Positions 8,494 to 17,440 of a stretch of 40,997 nt of DNA are shown here, piece by piece. Below the pieces are notes generated by a model. That model was given only the letters and a program-made list of their open reading frames with translations, ran no database searches and was not told where the DNA came from. The translations under genes and the position numbers were made by a program. Numbering within the stretch: position 1 is the stretch's first letter; the number at the start of each line of letters is the position of its first letter. This DNA comes from Actinomycetes bacterium (GTDB lineage: Bacteria; Actinomycetota; Acidimicrobiia; Acidimicrobiales; Acidimicrobiaceae), in NCBI GenBank assembly GCA_021850605.1, contig JAJZLQ010000124.1, positions 1-40,997 on the forward strand, in the 5' to 3' direction.

Positions 8494-9507
8494 GTGGAAA
8501 TTCTCTTTGGCACCCATCCCAAGTACATCGAACACGATGCGGGGAGCGGCCATCCGGAGCAGCCAGCAAGGCTAGATGCGGTTCTGGCCGGCGTCGAAGA
8601 GTCGGGCGTGCGGGAGGGCATAGGCTTCTTCGTGCCTGAGCCGGCCACCATGGCCGACCTGCACAGGGTGCACGACCCGGCATACGTGGACGCGCTGCGA
8701 CGCTTCTGCTTGATGGGTGGAGGCCAGCTCGATCCGGACACCGCGGTGTCCGTTGCTTCCTGGGACGCTGCCCTGCTCGCCGCAGGCAGCGGGCTGGATG
8801 CGGTTCGCCGCCTCCGCGCGGGCGAGGCGTCGTCGGCCTTCCTCGCGGTTCGACCCCCCGGGCATCATGCAGTGGCGGACAGGGCGATGGGCTTTTGCCT
8901 CATAAACAATGTGGCGGTGACGGCTGCTTCCCTGGTGGCCGAAGGTGAGAAGGTGCTCATTTTCGACTACGACGCGCATCACGGGAACGGTACGCAGGAC
9001 ATTTTTTACCGAGATCCCAACGTTTTGTACGTCTCGTTCCACCAATATCCGCTCTACCCGGGTACGGGAAGGGCGGACGAGGTGGGGGCCGGGGCCGGTG
9101 TTGGCACCACCGTAAACATTCCGGTTCCGGCGGAGACGACGCTTGGCACATACCAGGCGGCCATCGACGAGATAGTGGCACCCGCGGTCGATGCTTTTGG
9201 CCCCACCTGGGTCATTGCCTCAGCGGGCTTCGACGGTCACCGCGACGATCCGCTTACCGAGCTTGGGCTTACCGCTCAGGACTTCGGAGACCTTACCTCC
9301 TGGCTCTTCGCCCTAGTGCCTCGGGGGCGGCGTATTGCGATCCTCGAGGGCGGGTACAACCTTCGAGCCCTGACGCTGAGCGCGGCATCCACGCTCGCGG
9401 CCATGGTCGGTGAGCGCCTGATGGCGGAGAAGCCGAGCAGCGGAGAAGCCCGCATTCCCGTGATCCGCGCCATCCGCGAGGCGAGGGCGCGGTCGCTGGA
9501 GCTTTGA
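8494..9507 (+). CDS. Histone deacetylase-like (AcuC/acetylpolyamine amidohydrolase family) hydrolase
   Basis: A 337-residue zinc hydrolase of the arginase/deacetylase fold. The N-terminus has HPEQPARLDAV; the catalytic His pair is in RPPGHHA; zinc ligands are Asp and His in FDYDAHHGNGTQ and Asp in SAGFDGHRDDP; the C-terminal EGGYN loop is present. All catalytic positions look intact. Members remove acetyl groups from lysines, polyamines or small molecules; the substrate cannot be told from sequence. The start is GTG at 8494 with a weak ribosome binding site. Its stop overlaps the start of pcnA by one base (TGATG), so the two are co-translated. Confidence 0.9.
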   Translation: MEILFGTHPKYIEHDAGSGHPEQPARLDAVLAGVEESGVREGIGFFVPEPATMADLHRVHDPAYVDALRRFCLMGGGQLDPDTAVSVASWDAALLAAGSGLDAVRRLRAGEASSAFLAVRPPGHHAVADRAMGFCLINNVAVTAASLVAEGEKVLIFDYDAHHGNGTQDIFYRDPNVLYVSFHQYPLYPGTGRADEVGAGAGVGTTVNIPVPAETTLGTYQAAIDEIVAPAVDAFGPTWVIASAGFDGHRDDPLTELGLTAQDFGDLTSWLFALVPRGRRIAILEGGYNLRALTLSAASTLAAMVGERLMAEKPSSGEARIPVIRAIREARARSLEL

Positions 9508-10982
9508 TGGCCGTCAAATTTCAGGATCCCAGCCAGCGCCTGGAGGAGATCTACTCCCGGGTGGGTGAGGTCGTCAGGGCCTTCGCAGATGCCGGGCGCA
9601 GCCTTTACCTGGTTGGAGGCAGCGTTCGGGATGCCGTCCTGGGGCGCCACATTGCGCTTCCGTCGACCTCGGATGATGAGCAGCCCCAGCAGGCGGACTT
9701 TGACTTTACCACTGATGCCCTTCCAGACGAGGTGGAGCGGATCGTCGCACCGCATGCGAAGGCGATATGGCTGGTTGGTAAGCGCTTCGGCACGGTATCT
9801 GCCCTAGTGGCCGGGATAACACTGGAGATAACCACCCACCGCGGGGACACGTATCGCGAGGAGTCGCGCAAGCCGGAGGTTGTCATGGGCACCTCCCTCG
9901 AGGAGGATCTCCTCAGACGCGATTTTCGAATCAACGCCATGGCGGTCGACTTCACGGCGGGTCCCCCCTTTAGCATCATCGATCCATTCTCGGGGATGTC
10001 CGACCTGGCGGATAGGTTTATTCGCACGCCAGGCGCTCCGGAAGTGTCGTTTTCTGACGACCCGCTCCGTATGATGCGAGCAGCGCGCTTCGCCGCGCAG
10101 CTGGGATTCGCCATTGACCCGGCCGTTCGCGATGCCATGCGTTCGATGGCCAAGCGGTTAGAGATCGTCTCGCGCGAGCGGATAAGGGACGAGCTGGACA
10201 AGATCATGCTCTCCCCACAACCCTCGATCGGCCTCCGCGTGCTTGTGGACACAGGCTTGGCGGACGAGGTTATGCCTGAACTTCCTGCGTTGGCCCTGGA
10301 GCAGGACCCCATACACCGACACAAGGACGTACTGGAGCATACCTACAGCGTGGTCGACAAGACCAGTCCGAACCTGGAACTCCGTCTGGCCGCGCTTTTT
10401 CACGACGTTGGCAAACCCGCCACGCGCCGCTATGACCCATCCGGAGTCAGTTTCCACAACCACGACGTGGTGGGTGCGAAGATGACCAAGCGGCGAATGA
10501 GAGAGCTGCGCTATCCGGCCTCCACTGTCAACACCGTCGCCAGGCTTGTTTACCTCCACCTTCGCTTCCATACCTATCAGGCGGGCTGGACCGACAAGGC
10601 GGTCCGCCGATATGTGGTGGAGGCCGGCCCGCTGCTCGATCCGCTCAATGAGCTGACACTCGCCGATTGCACGACGCGAAATCAGAAGAAGGTCCGCATC
10701 CTGGAGGATCGGATGGCCGAGTTGAAGGGGAGGATCGTAGAGCTGCGTGAGCGCGAGGAGTTCGAGGCGATCCGCCCTGAGTTGGACGGTACCGAAGTCA
10801 TGGAGATCCTTGGAATCCCACCTTCGCCCGAAGTCGGCCTGGCCATGAAGTTCCTACTACAGCTGCGCTTGGACGAAGGTCTTATAGGGCGCGAGCAGGC
10901 TACGCAAAAGCTTCTTGAGTTCTGGGCCAAGCACCGGGCCGGTGCAGGTTCCGAGGGTGATGCTGGGCCAGCGGTTTCCTGA
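9507..10982 (+). CDS. pcnA: CCA tRNA nucleotidyltransferase with HD domain
   Basis: A 491-residue class II nucleotidyltransferase. The head shows LVGGSVRDAVLG and the catalytic DFDFTTDALPDE; the LRRDFRINAMA motif and the DDPLRMMRAARFAAQL tRNA-binding motif follow. A C-terminal HD domain (LFHDVGKP and SFHNHDVVGA) is present, as in actinobacterial enzymes such as Rv3907c. It adds or repairs the 3' CCA of tRNAs. I place the start at ATG 9507, overlapping the hydrolase stop, rather than the TTG three bases earlier. A long perfect hairpin follows the gene. Confidence 0.95.
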   Translation: MAVKFQDPSQRLEEIYSRVGEVVRAFADAGRSLYLVGGSVRDAVLGRHIALPSTSDDEQPQQADFDFTTDALPDEVERIVAPHAKAIWLVGKRFGTVSALVAGITLEITTHRGDTYREESRKPEVVMGTSLEEDLLRRDFRINAMAVDFTAGPPFSIIDPFSGMSDLADRFIRTPGAPEVSFSDDPLRMMRAARFAAQLGFAIDPAVRDAMRSMAKRLEIVSRERIRDELDKIMLSPQPSIGLRVLVDTGLADEVMPELPALALEQDPIHRHKDVLEHTYSVVDKTSPNLELRLAALFHDVGKPATRRYDPSGVSFHNHDVVGAKMTKRRMRELRYPASTVNTVARLVYLHLRFHTYQAGWTDKAVRRYVVEAGPLLDPLNELTLADCTTRNQKKVRILEDRMAELKGRIVELREREEFEAIRPELDGTEVMEILGIPPSPEVGLAMKFLLQLRLDEGLIGREQATQKLLEFWAKHRAGAGSEGDAGPAVS

Positions 10983-11078
10983 GCACTCCGCCGCATGAGT
11001 AGGCAACCTCCAGCGGTGCGCCTGCGGATCAGACGCCTGGCAACAACTGAACAAAACGTCCTCGGTCGGCCGGGACGC

Positions 11079-11114
11079 AAGAGGAGGGGTGGGCATTCGC
11101 CCACCCCTCCTCTT
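11079..11114. terminator. Bidirectional hairpin between pcnA and ino1
   Basis: A perfect 16-base inverted repeat (AAGAGGAGGGGTGGGC, then its complement) with a four-base ATTC loop lies between the convergent ends of pcnA and ino1. Tails are only weakly T-rich on either strand, but the stem is very stable and the position fits a shared terminator. Confidence 0.8.
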
Positions 11115-11149
11115 GGTTACAACAGATTCGTGCGAGCCGCCGGCCGCGG

Positions 11150-12223
11150 TTAGCCGCGAGCGAACTCCTCGACCATGTCGTGCGCCACATTGTCGCGATA
11201 CTGAACCGGGGGCGACTTCATGAAGTACGCCGAAGGGCCGAGCAACGGTCCGCCGATTCCCCGATCCTTGGCAAGCTTGGCGCAGCGCAGAGCGTCGATG
11301 ATCACTCCGGCGGAGTTGGGGGAATCCCACACCTCCAGCTTGAGCTCGATGTTCAGCGGTACGTCTCCGAAGTTGCGGCCCTCGAGGCGAATGTAGGCCC
11401 ACTTGCGGTCCTCGAGCCAGGCGACGTGGTCGGATGGCCCGATGTGCACGTTGTTGGCTTCTATACCGTTGTCGAGCTGGCTTGTGACGGACTGGGTCTT
11501 CGAGATTTTCTTGGACTCGAGGCGCTCGCGCTCGAGCATGTTCTTGAAGTCCATGTTGCCGCCGACGTTCAGCTGATAGGTCCGGTCGAGCACCAGCCCG
11601 CGATCCTCGAACAGCCGTGCCAGCATGCGATGCACGATGGTCGCACCGACCTGGCTCTTGATGTCGTCGCCAACGATCGGCACATTGGCCTCGGTGAACT
11701 TGGCGGCCCATTCTGGGTCGGAGGCGATGAAGACGGGAATGGCGTTCACGAAGGCGACCTTGGCATCAATGGCAGCCTGGGCGTAGAACTTCTGCGCCGC
11801 TTCGGACCCGACCGGCAGATAGCTGACGAGGACGTCGGCACCGGTCTCGCGTAGGACCCGGACCACATCCACCGGCTCGGCCGGTGACTCCTCGATCGCG
11901 TTGCGGTAGTACTTGCCAAGCCCGTCCAGTGTCGGACCGCGCATTACCATCACACCAAGGTCAGCCACATCGGCGAACTTGATCGTGTTGTTCATTCCGC
12001 CCCACATGGCCTTGGACATATCCACGCCCACCTTGGTCGCATCGATGTCAAAGGCCGCCACGAACTCGATATCACCGACGTGGTAGCCGCCTAGGGCCAC
12101 GTGCATCAGGCCGGGAACCTGCTCGTCGGCAGGCGCGTTGCGGTAGTACTCAACGCCTTGAATAAGTGAGTTGGCGCAGTTGCCCATGCCGGCAATCGCC
12201 ACCCGTACTTTCTTTTCGCCCAT
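11150..12223 (-). CDS. ino1: Inositol-3-phosphate synthase
   Basis: A 357-residue NAD-dependent enzyme that converts glucose 6-phosphate to 1L-myo-inositol 3-phosphate, the entry to phosphatidylinositol and mycothiol in Actinomycetota. Visible segments include [14 protein letters not shown] (NAD fold), [39 protein letters not shown] and [11 protein letters not shown]; they track the mycobacterial Ino1 closely from end to end. I prefer ATG at 12223, with GGGAG just upstream, but an in-frame ATG at 12262 would add 13 residues. It follows a PadR regulator gene in the same orientation, the arrangement seen as Rv0046c-Rv0047c. Confidence 0.93.
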   Translation of the reverse strand: MGEKKVRVAIAGMGNCANSLIQGVEYYRNAPADEQVPGLMHVALGGYHVGDIEFVAAFDIDATKVGVDMSKAMWGGMNNTIKFADVADLGVMVMRGPTLDGLGKYYRNAIEESPAEPVDVVRVLRETGADVLVSYLPVGSEAAQKFYAQAAIDAKVAFVNAIPVFIASDPEWAAKFTEANVPIVGDDIKSQVGATIVHRMLARLFEDRGLVLDRTYQLNVGGNMDFKNMLERERLESKKISKTQSVTSQLDNGIEANNVHIGPSDHVAWLEDRKWAYIRLEGRNFGDVPLNIELKLEVWDSPNSAGVIIDALRCAKLAKDRGIGGPLLGPSAYFMKSPPVQYRDNVAHDMVEEFARG

Positions 12224-12250
12224 CTGCTCCCTTTCGTTTATCGTCGTTTC

Positions 12251-12270
12251 CGCCGTATTCATATACGGCG
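12251..12270. promoter_or_regulatory. Palindrome at the ino1 5' end
   Basis: CGCCGTAT and ATACGGCG form a perfect 8-base inverted repeat with a TCAT loop, between padR and ino1 and just upstream of the preferred ino1 start. It could be an operator or an mRNA hairpin controlling ino1 translation. Confidence 0.45.
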
Positions 12271-12277
12271 GACCTTT

Positions 12278-12916
12278 TCAGTGAATCTCCGCACTTTCAG
12301 CGGCGGAGCCTGCTTCAAGCCATCCGAGAACCGACTTGACGAAGCCGATCTCGGAGTCCATGAGTTCCGCCAACCTCCGATGGATTTGGGCCCTAAGGCC
12401 ACCATCGGGCACGGCGGCACGCGAACGGGCACGCATTTTTCCCTCCAGCACCAAGAGCCGTTCGCGGGTGCGCTCAGCAACCATGGAGCGCTCCGCGTCC
12501 TGTGCTAGATAAAGCCAGGCCATGAACTCGCCCTCTGATTCGAGCGGAAGTGTCTCCAAAAGCTGTGCGTGCAGCTTCCTACCCACGTCGGTGAGACGAA
12601 AGACCCGCTTCTGACGGACCGAGCGGTCTCCTTGTCCGAGAGGGGCGGACCGCGTTCTCCTTTCCAGAGATAACGCCAGGTCACCCGTCAAGGAGCCTGT
12701 GGCTCCAATGAAGGAGGGCCCGGCCTCCACGTAGGATGCCACCGCTCCACGCTCCTCCAGGCGCGCGAGCGCCGGATAGAGGGAGCCGAAGGAGAACTGG
12801 AAGAGGGGACCCGCAGTTTCAGCCAAGCTCTTGCGGATCTGATAACCGTGCATCTCGCCGTTGCGCAGCAGGGACAAAACCGCCAGGTCAAGCAGTTGTG
12901 ACGGTGCCTTCCTCAT
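12278..12916 (-). CDS. PadR family transcriptional regulator
   Basis: A 212-residue regulator. The N-terminal winged helix is clear (LDLAVLSLLRNGEMHGYQI, then FGSLYPALARLEERG) and the C-terminal half is the helical dimerisation region (EFMAWLYLAQDAERSMVAERTRERL). About 30 extra residues rich in Gly, Ser and Arg interrupt the wing between the recognition helix and the VFRLTDVGRK strand. The start has a strong GGAGGAGGTGAAAGG ribosome binding site. Palindromes in its promoter suggest autoregulation. It precedes ino1 on the same strand and may control it; the effector is unknown. Confidence 0.9.
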   Translation of the reverse strand: MRKAPSQLLDLAVLSLLRNGEMHGYQIRKSLAETAGPLFQFSFGSLYPALARLEERGAVASYVEAGPSFIGATGSLTGDLALSLERRTRSAPLGQGDRSVRQKRVFRLTDVGRKLHAQLLETLPLESEGEFMAWLYLAQDAERSMVAERTRERLLVLEGKMRARSRAAVPDGGLRAQIHRRLAELMDSEIGFVKSVLGWLEAGSAAESAEIH

Positions 12917-12945
12917 CCTTTCACCTCCTCCCGGATACCGGCTGC

Positions 12946-12972
12946 TATATCAGCCCGATATATCAACTGATA
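12946..12972. promoter_or_regulatory. Tandem palindromes upstream of padR
   Basis: TATATC-AGCCC-GATATA (12946-12962) is a perfect 6-base inverted repeat, overlapped by TATCA-AC-TGATA (12961-12972), a perfect 5-base repeat. AT-rich dyads directly upstream of a padR gene are the usual form of PadR operators, so these are likely autoregulatory sites that may also affect the divergent DUF5318 gene. Confidence 0.6.
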
Positions 12973-13085
12973 GTTCATCGAGAAATACTAGCCGAGACGT
13001 GCTTCCATTGCGCATTCCTGTTTGCGGTGCGTGCGATGAGCGGAAACCGTACCCGCGGGGAGGGCTCGATAACATGTGATACGAG

Positions 13086-13493
13086 ATGGAGATCCGGGCC
13101 AAAGTGCAGCCAACGTGGGAGAGCGACGACAGGACCGTCGACTATGCCCTGGCTCGCCTGGCCGTGTTACGTGAATTTCGGAGAGGGCGTCTTTCCAAGC
13201 CGGAGGTCTGTGACGCTCAACCCGAGCTGATTCGAGCAGCGTCTCACCTTGGGCGGCCAAAGCAGGAGGCCTGCCCGATTTGTGAGAGCGAGCGCCTGGT
13301 TTCGGTCATGTACGCCTTCGGGCCGAAGTTGCCCGCACACGGCCGCTGCCTGGAGGGTCCCGCCGACCTGTCGAAGCTCAATGCCTCGGCAAGCGCAAAC
13401 AAGGTGTACTACGTCGAGGTGTGCCTTGCATGCCGTTGGAATCATCTCGAGCGGATGTCGGTGCTCGGAGCCGGAGACGCGGCGAGCGCCTGA
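13086..13493 (+). CDS. DUF5318 family protein
   Basis: A 135-residue protein with two CxxC pairs, CPIC near residue 62 and CLAC near residue 118, suggesting a zinc site, and central VSVMYAFG and KVYYVEVCLACRWNHL segments. Divergent placement from padR-ino1 matches mycobacterial Rv0049, the DUF5318 family found across Actinomycetota. Function is unknown; the metal site suggests a structural or nucleic-acid-related role, which is only inference. No strong ribosome binding site precedes ATG 13086. Confidence 0.75.
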   Translation: MEIRAKVQPTWESDDRTVDYALARLAVLREFRRGRLSKPEVCDAQPELIRAASHLGRPKQEACPICESERLVSVMYAFGPKLPAHGRCLEGPADLSKLNASASANKVYYVEVCLACRWNHLERMSVLGAGDAASA

Positions 13494-13599
13494 GGTCCGA
13501 TGAAATTCGAGGCGGCCCGAATCGTCGGTCCCTTTTCAGGCTGGTAGCGTTGTGTGCGGTGCCTGCAGCTTCGAGCGCGGGACACTGGAGGTGAAGATC

Positions 13600-14442
13600 A
13601 TGCACACTGAGCGTGTGACTGTCCCTTTCGTCCGATCGTCAAAGGTGCGTAGCGGCTCCGAGCCCTTGACAATGGTTACGGCCTACGACTTCCCGGGGGC
13701 CCGCATGGTGGACCGTGCGGGAGCGGACATGATCCTGGTGGGCGATTCGCTCGCCATGGTCGTGCTAGGCCATCCCGACACTCTTTCGGTGACCGTAGAG
13801 GACATGGCTCACCACACCAAAGCGGTGGCAGCCGCAAAGCCGATGGCGCTCGTGATCACCGACATGCCTTGGATGAGCTATCACACCGGCAAGCGCGACG
13901 CGGTCAGGGCGGCTGCAAAGCTGGTCCGGGCCGGTGCCGAGGCCGTAAAGATCGAAGGTGGCCTAAAGCGCGCGAAAGCCATCAAGGCAATCGTGGATGC
14001 CGAGATTCCGGTGGTCGGTCACCTGGGCCTCACGCCGCAGTCTGTAAATGCGATGGGCGGCTTCAGGGTCCAGGGCAAGACGGCGGAGGCCGCACGTGCC
14101 CTGGTTGAGGACGCTCTCGCGGTCCAGGAGGCAGGCGCATTCACCATTGTCCTCGAGGGGATTCCCGACGCATTGGCCCGAGTGATTACCGAAAAGCTGG
14201 AAGTGCCGACCATCGGTATCGGCGCCGGCGCCGGCTGCGACGGTCAGGTGCTCGTCTTCCACGACGTGCTCGGGATCACCGAGGGTCGGAGGCCGAAGTT
14301 CGTGAAGACCTACGCGGAGCTCGAAACTATTGGCGTGGAGGCGCTGGGCCGCTTCGTGAAGGACGTTCGCACCGGGCATTTCCCTCTCGACGAGCACTCG
14401 TACCATGACACGACGGGCGAGATCGGCAAGATCTACGGCTGA
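13600..14442 (+). CDS. panB: 3-methyl-2-oxobutanoate hydroxymethyltransferase
   Basis: A 280-residue TIM-barrel enzyme of pantothenate synthesis that makes ketopantoate from 2-oxoisovalerate and methylene-tetrahydrofolate. Family segments include MVTAYDFPGARMVD, ILVGDSLAMVVLGH, DMPWMSY, VKIEGG, GHLGLTPQSVNAMGGF and IGIGAGAGCDGQVLV; metal-binding and catalytic positions look intact. The ORF track starts 16 codons earlier, but ATG 13600 has a GGAGGTG ribosome binding site and fits the family length. It stands apart from other pantothenate genes; debris follows it. Confidence 0.95.
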   Translation: MHTERVTVPFVRSSKVRSGSEPLTMVTAYDFPGARMVDRAGADMILVGDSLAMVVLGHPDTLSVTVEDMAHHTKAVAAAKPMALVITDMPWMSYHTGKRDAVRAAAKLVRAGAEAVKIEGGLKRAKAIKAIVDAEIPVVGHLGLTPQSVNAMGGFRVQGKTAEAARALVEDALAVQEAGAFTIVLEGIPDALARVITEKLEVPTIGIGAGAGCDGQVLVFHDVLGITEGRRPKFVKTYAELETIGVEALGRFVKDVRTGHFPLDEHSYHDTTGEIGKIYG

Positions 14443-14729
14443 GGGGGATCGGCGAGGCGGCTAAATGGTGCCGAGCCGGCGCTGGCTGCGACCGAGCGAA
14501 TTTTCGCCCGCGTTGCGCCAAGTTATGGAGGGGACCGGTACGGCGTCGGCACCACCAAGGGGCACGGCGTTACCAGTCCTGTTTGCATGTCACGGCAAGG
14601 CCGGGTTCTTGCGCCGATTGTTTGGCGCGGGCGCGGTCTGACGGAGTTAGCAAGGCCTTTTGACCACCTCAGCCCGTAACGTGTCTGCGAATCCAGCACG
14701 ACCACCAGCCCAAGTGCGGTCACCGTTGA
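14443..14729. other. Non-coding stretch after panB
   Basis: No ORF with recognisable protein character on either strand, and no clear terminator hairpin with a T-tail. It adjoins the degraded genes to the right and may be part of the same decaying region. Confidence 0.4.
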
Positions 14730-15145
14730 TCACACCGTGTCTCCCGCATTGGTGTTAAAGGTCCGCGTTTTAGTTCCTGCCGCAAGGAGCGCAACGAGGA
14801 ACGGGTGGGGCCTTCCAGGTTCACTTGAGATCTGGGGCACGAAGAGGGTAGCAACGAAGAAGGGATGCGACGGAAGTTCGAGGATGCGGGGCTCCCCGTC
14901 AGCGTCGGTCCCGCTGAGCGAGAGGCCAGCCTCGATGATGGTATCGAGAAACGCCGGGTTGAGGCCGAAGTTGCAGTAGTAGCACTCGCTTGCCGTCGCG
15001 GACCGATAGGCGGCCGCGGCGGCGGTGCCGTCGTTGATATGGACCGTCATGGTCCGGCCAGCCATGGAACAGGAAAGCGGCGTGATGAAGAGCACAGATG
15101 CGTACGCATCGTATTCAGCGTGCTGGGCATCTGCGAAGCCGGCCG
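14730..15145 (-). pseudogene. 3' fragment of a CTP-synthase-like glutamine amidotransferase gene
   Basis: From about GFADAQHAEYDA onward the reading frame matches the C-terminal half of the class I amidotransferase family annotated as CTP synthase C-terminal region-related (seleno)protein: LFITPLSCSMAG, CYYCNFGLNPAF, ILELPSHPFFVATLF and GRPHPFLVALLAAG. The N-terminal half, including the nucleophile Cys elbow, is absent. Upstream of about 15145 the sequence belongs instead to a MocR-type gene in another frame, so a deletion joined the two. The Cys in YYCNFGLNP is encoded by TGC; some relatives are thought to have selenocysteine nearby. Confidence 0.72.
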
Positions 15146-16140
15146 AGGATCGGACTCGCCATGTCCAGTGTTGCCCGGGCCTGTACAAGATATGCCACGA
15201 TGGTGCGGTCCGCACGCACTCAGCCAATGCGCAATCCCCCAAAAGGCATTACTTACTGATCCGACCGAGATGACGGTGTCGCCCCGTTCGCAGCTCGCGA
15301 GGGGTGGGGGAAGGTCTGAGTTGTCAGGTCCGAGCTCGACGAACGTCCCGTCCACCACCAATCTCGATCTGCTGGATTCAGCCGCTTCAACGACGAAGGC
15401 CCGGCTTGCGGAGTCCAAGAGCCGCCCAGTCGGGTTTTGAAAATCAGTAATAAGGTAGGCCAGTCGCGGAAGTACTTGGCGAATGGATGTGCCCAAAGCT
15501 GTGACGGAGTCGTTGATTCCTACGGCGATCACTCGGGAGTGATTTCCAGTCAGCGCATCAGGAGCGCCGGGGTAAGTCGGAGATTCGATCAGGACCGGAT
15601 CGAGTGGCTCGGCTAATGCGCGTACGGTGAGGTCGATCGCCTGCTGCACGCCATTGGTGATTAAGGTCTGCTCCGGCGAAGCCGAAAGTCGTCTGCTGGC
15701 ATGCCGCTCAGCGACCGCCTCGCGGAGGACAGCCACACCTCGCGAGTCCGTACCCGTGGTCTGTCAGATACCTCGGCCGCAGAGCGCTTGCTGAAGCGAG
15801 GGCCACCGTGATCTTTTCGTCGCCGGGCGGTGCGGCAACGGCCAGATCAAGCCATTCCGATCCTTCGGGTGTCGCGGGTCCCCACGGTGCGCCGCGCCGC
15901 CCAAGTCGCAGGAAGAGTGAGCTCGTTGGGCCGGAAATACCCGCGTTGGCACCCCGGACTTCCAGCCAGCCGGGCCCTTCCATAACCTCGACGGGAGAGG
16001 CAATCCGGGTGCAACGTGTCCGCCATTCGGGCCCAGGGAATTGCCAAGAGTTGGCTCGCGCCGAGATTGCCCTAGCCTTGGAATCAAGACTGGGGATTGA
16101 CGTGACGGCATTCAGGACTCATCGACCAAGCGGTGAGCAC
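15146..16140 (-). pseudogene. Decayed MocR/PdxR-type regulator (GntR helix-turn-helix plus aminotransferase domain)
   Basis: Pieces of a MocR protein appear in order across several frames. A very eroded GntR winged helix lies near 16000-16110, the linker (EGPGWLEVRGANAGISGPTSS, DLAVAAPPGDEK) at 15770-15985, and the aminotransferase fold (TLITNGVQQAIDLTVRAL, LIESPTYPGAPDAL, LITDFQNPTG) at 15260-15735. At least two frameshifts are visible, near 15745 and near 15245. Restoring the second gives GLRIG-stop-VRADRTIVAYLVQ, where a conserved Trp has become TGA. The usual Lys of the PLP site is replaced (SVSNAFWG against SxSKxxWGG). The gene is dead. Confidence 0.85.
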
Positions 16141-16205
16141 GTACATGGTCCGTGCCCGCCCCGCCGGGGCACCGGCCAAAGCATGTCTCGGACCGGGCCC
16201 CCGCA

Positions 16206-17417
16206 ATGACGACCAAGGGAGAATACCGCTGGCAATTCGCGGCCCGCTTCCGCCGCCACGCCTACGGTTGGAAGTCCCAGCCCGCGGTGATGCGGGTTAA
16301 GGAGGCCGTCGGCGAGATAAGGACGGTAGCTCGCCGAGACCCGGTGCTCGGCGCGCAAGGCGCCGTGGCGTTTCTTGAGCGCGTATCGCCCGCCCTGGAG
16401 CTGGTCGACAGCTCCTCAGGCGCGATCGGCACTGCTGTGCGCAATGCGGTGCGCGATCTGGTTGCCATTATCGCTCGCGCGCCCGTCGATGACGCTACGC
16501 GTCAGGGTTGGCTCGATCGGCTGTGGGCGGCGGTTGAAGCCGACGAGATTCCTTACCTTGAAAGCCTGGGCGACTATTGGGGCGATCTCTGCGCCACCAA
16601 GGAGATCGCGTCCGCCTGGGCCGACCGAACCATTGCCGCCACGAGACTCGCACTCAGCCCCAACCGAAATGTACGGGGCTTCTACCAAGGCACCACGGTG
16701 TGCCTGAGCGCGCTGTATAGCGCTGAGCGCTACGAGGAGATCCTCGACGTCCTCAAAATCGACACGATATGGGCATACAAGCGCTGGGCGGTTTTGGCCT
16801 TGAGGGCCATGGGAAAGAGGGCTGAGGCGATCCGCTACGCGGAGGCTTGCCGGTCACCGTGGACTCCCGAGCGCGAGGTGGACGCGATTTGTGAGGAGAT
16901 TCTGCACTCTTCGGGGTTTGTCGAAGAGGCGTATCAGCGCTATGGCCTGCGGGCCAACCAGCGCAGCACCTACCTTTCCACCTATCGTACGATCGCGAAG
17001 AAATATCCGCATAAAGACTCGCGGGAGCTCTTGGCCGATCTGGTGGCCGCAACTCCGGGGGCCGAGCCGAAATGGTTCGCAGCGGCTAAGGAAGCGGGCC
17101 TCTACGACGAAGCCCTTGCTCTAGCGGCCTTGGGTCCGTGCGATCCCAGGACGCTCACCCGGGCCGCCCGGGACTTTGCTGATGCGCAGCCCGCTTTTGC
17201 GGTCGGCGCCGGCGTGCTCGCCTTGCGCTGGTTGGTCGCGGGCTACGGCTACGATGTCACCGGCACTGACGTGCGCGAGGCCTACGACAACACGGTGCGG
17301 GCGGCCGACATACTGGGCGAAGGAGCGGCAACCCGGGAGCAGATCCGCGGACTTATCGCCGAAGCCGATTCCAATGGCTTTGTGGCGAAGCTCTTGGGAG
17401 CCGAACTCGGGCTTTGA
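16206..17417 (+). CDS. Conserved hypothetical protein, helical-repeat type
   Basis: A 403-residue soluble protein with no signal or membrane helix. Composition is helical and Ala-rich with Trp and Tyr spread along the chain; segments such as RYEEILDVL and AYKRWAVLALRAMGKRAEAIRYAEAC resemble paired helical repeats (TPR/HEAT-like). I do not recognise a catalytic motif and cannot name the family. ATG 16206 (MTTKGEYRWQF) is the likely start; the ORF track extends 18 codons further into a Pro-rich stretch that looks untranslated. No good ribosome binding site is seen. It lies between gene debris and the CO regulator and may be acquired. Confidence 0.65.
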   Translation: MTTKGEYRWQFAARFRRHAYGWKSQPAVMRVKEAVGEIRTVARRDPVLGAQGAVAFLERVSPALELVDSSSGAIGTAVRNAVRDLVAIIARAPVDDATRQGWLDRLWAAVEADEIPYLESLGDYWGDLCATKEIASAWADRTIAATRLALSPNRNVRGFYQGTTVCLSALYSAERYEEILDVLKIDTIWAYKRWAVLALRAMGKRAEAIRYAEACRSPWTPEREVDAICEEILHSSGFVEEAYQRYGLRANQRSTYLSTYRTIAKKYPHKDSRELLADLVAATPGAEPKWFAAAKEAGLYDEALALAALGPCDPRTLTRAARDFADAQPAFAVGAGVLALRWLVAGYGYDVTGTDVREAYDNTVRAADILGEGAATREQIRGLIAEADSNGFVAKLLGAELGL

Positions 17418-17440
17418 GCTACGGTTCGATCTTGACGGCG

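Noticed and set aside
15146-15260. Selenocysteine at the TGA in the MocR remnant
   Set aside because: The TGA replaces a conserved Trp (GLRIGW), next to a frameshift, in a gene with other lesions; it is a nonsense mutation and not a Sec codon.
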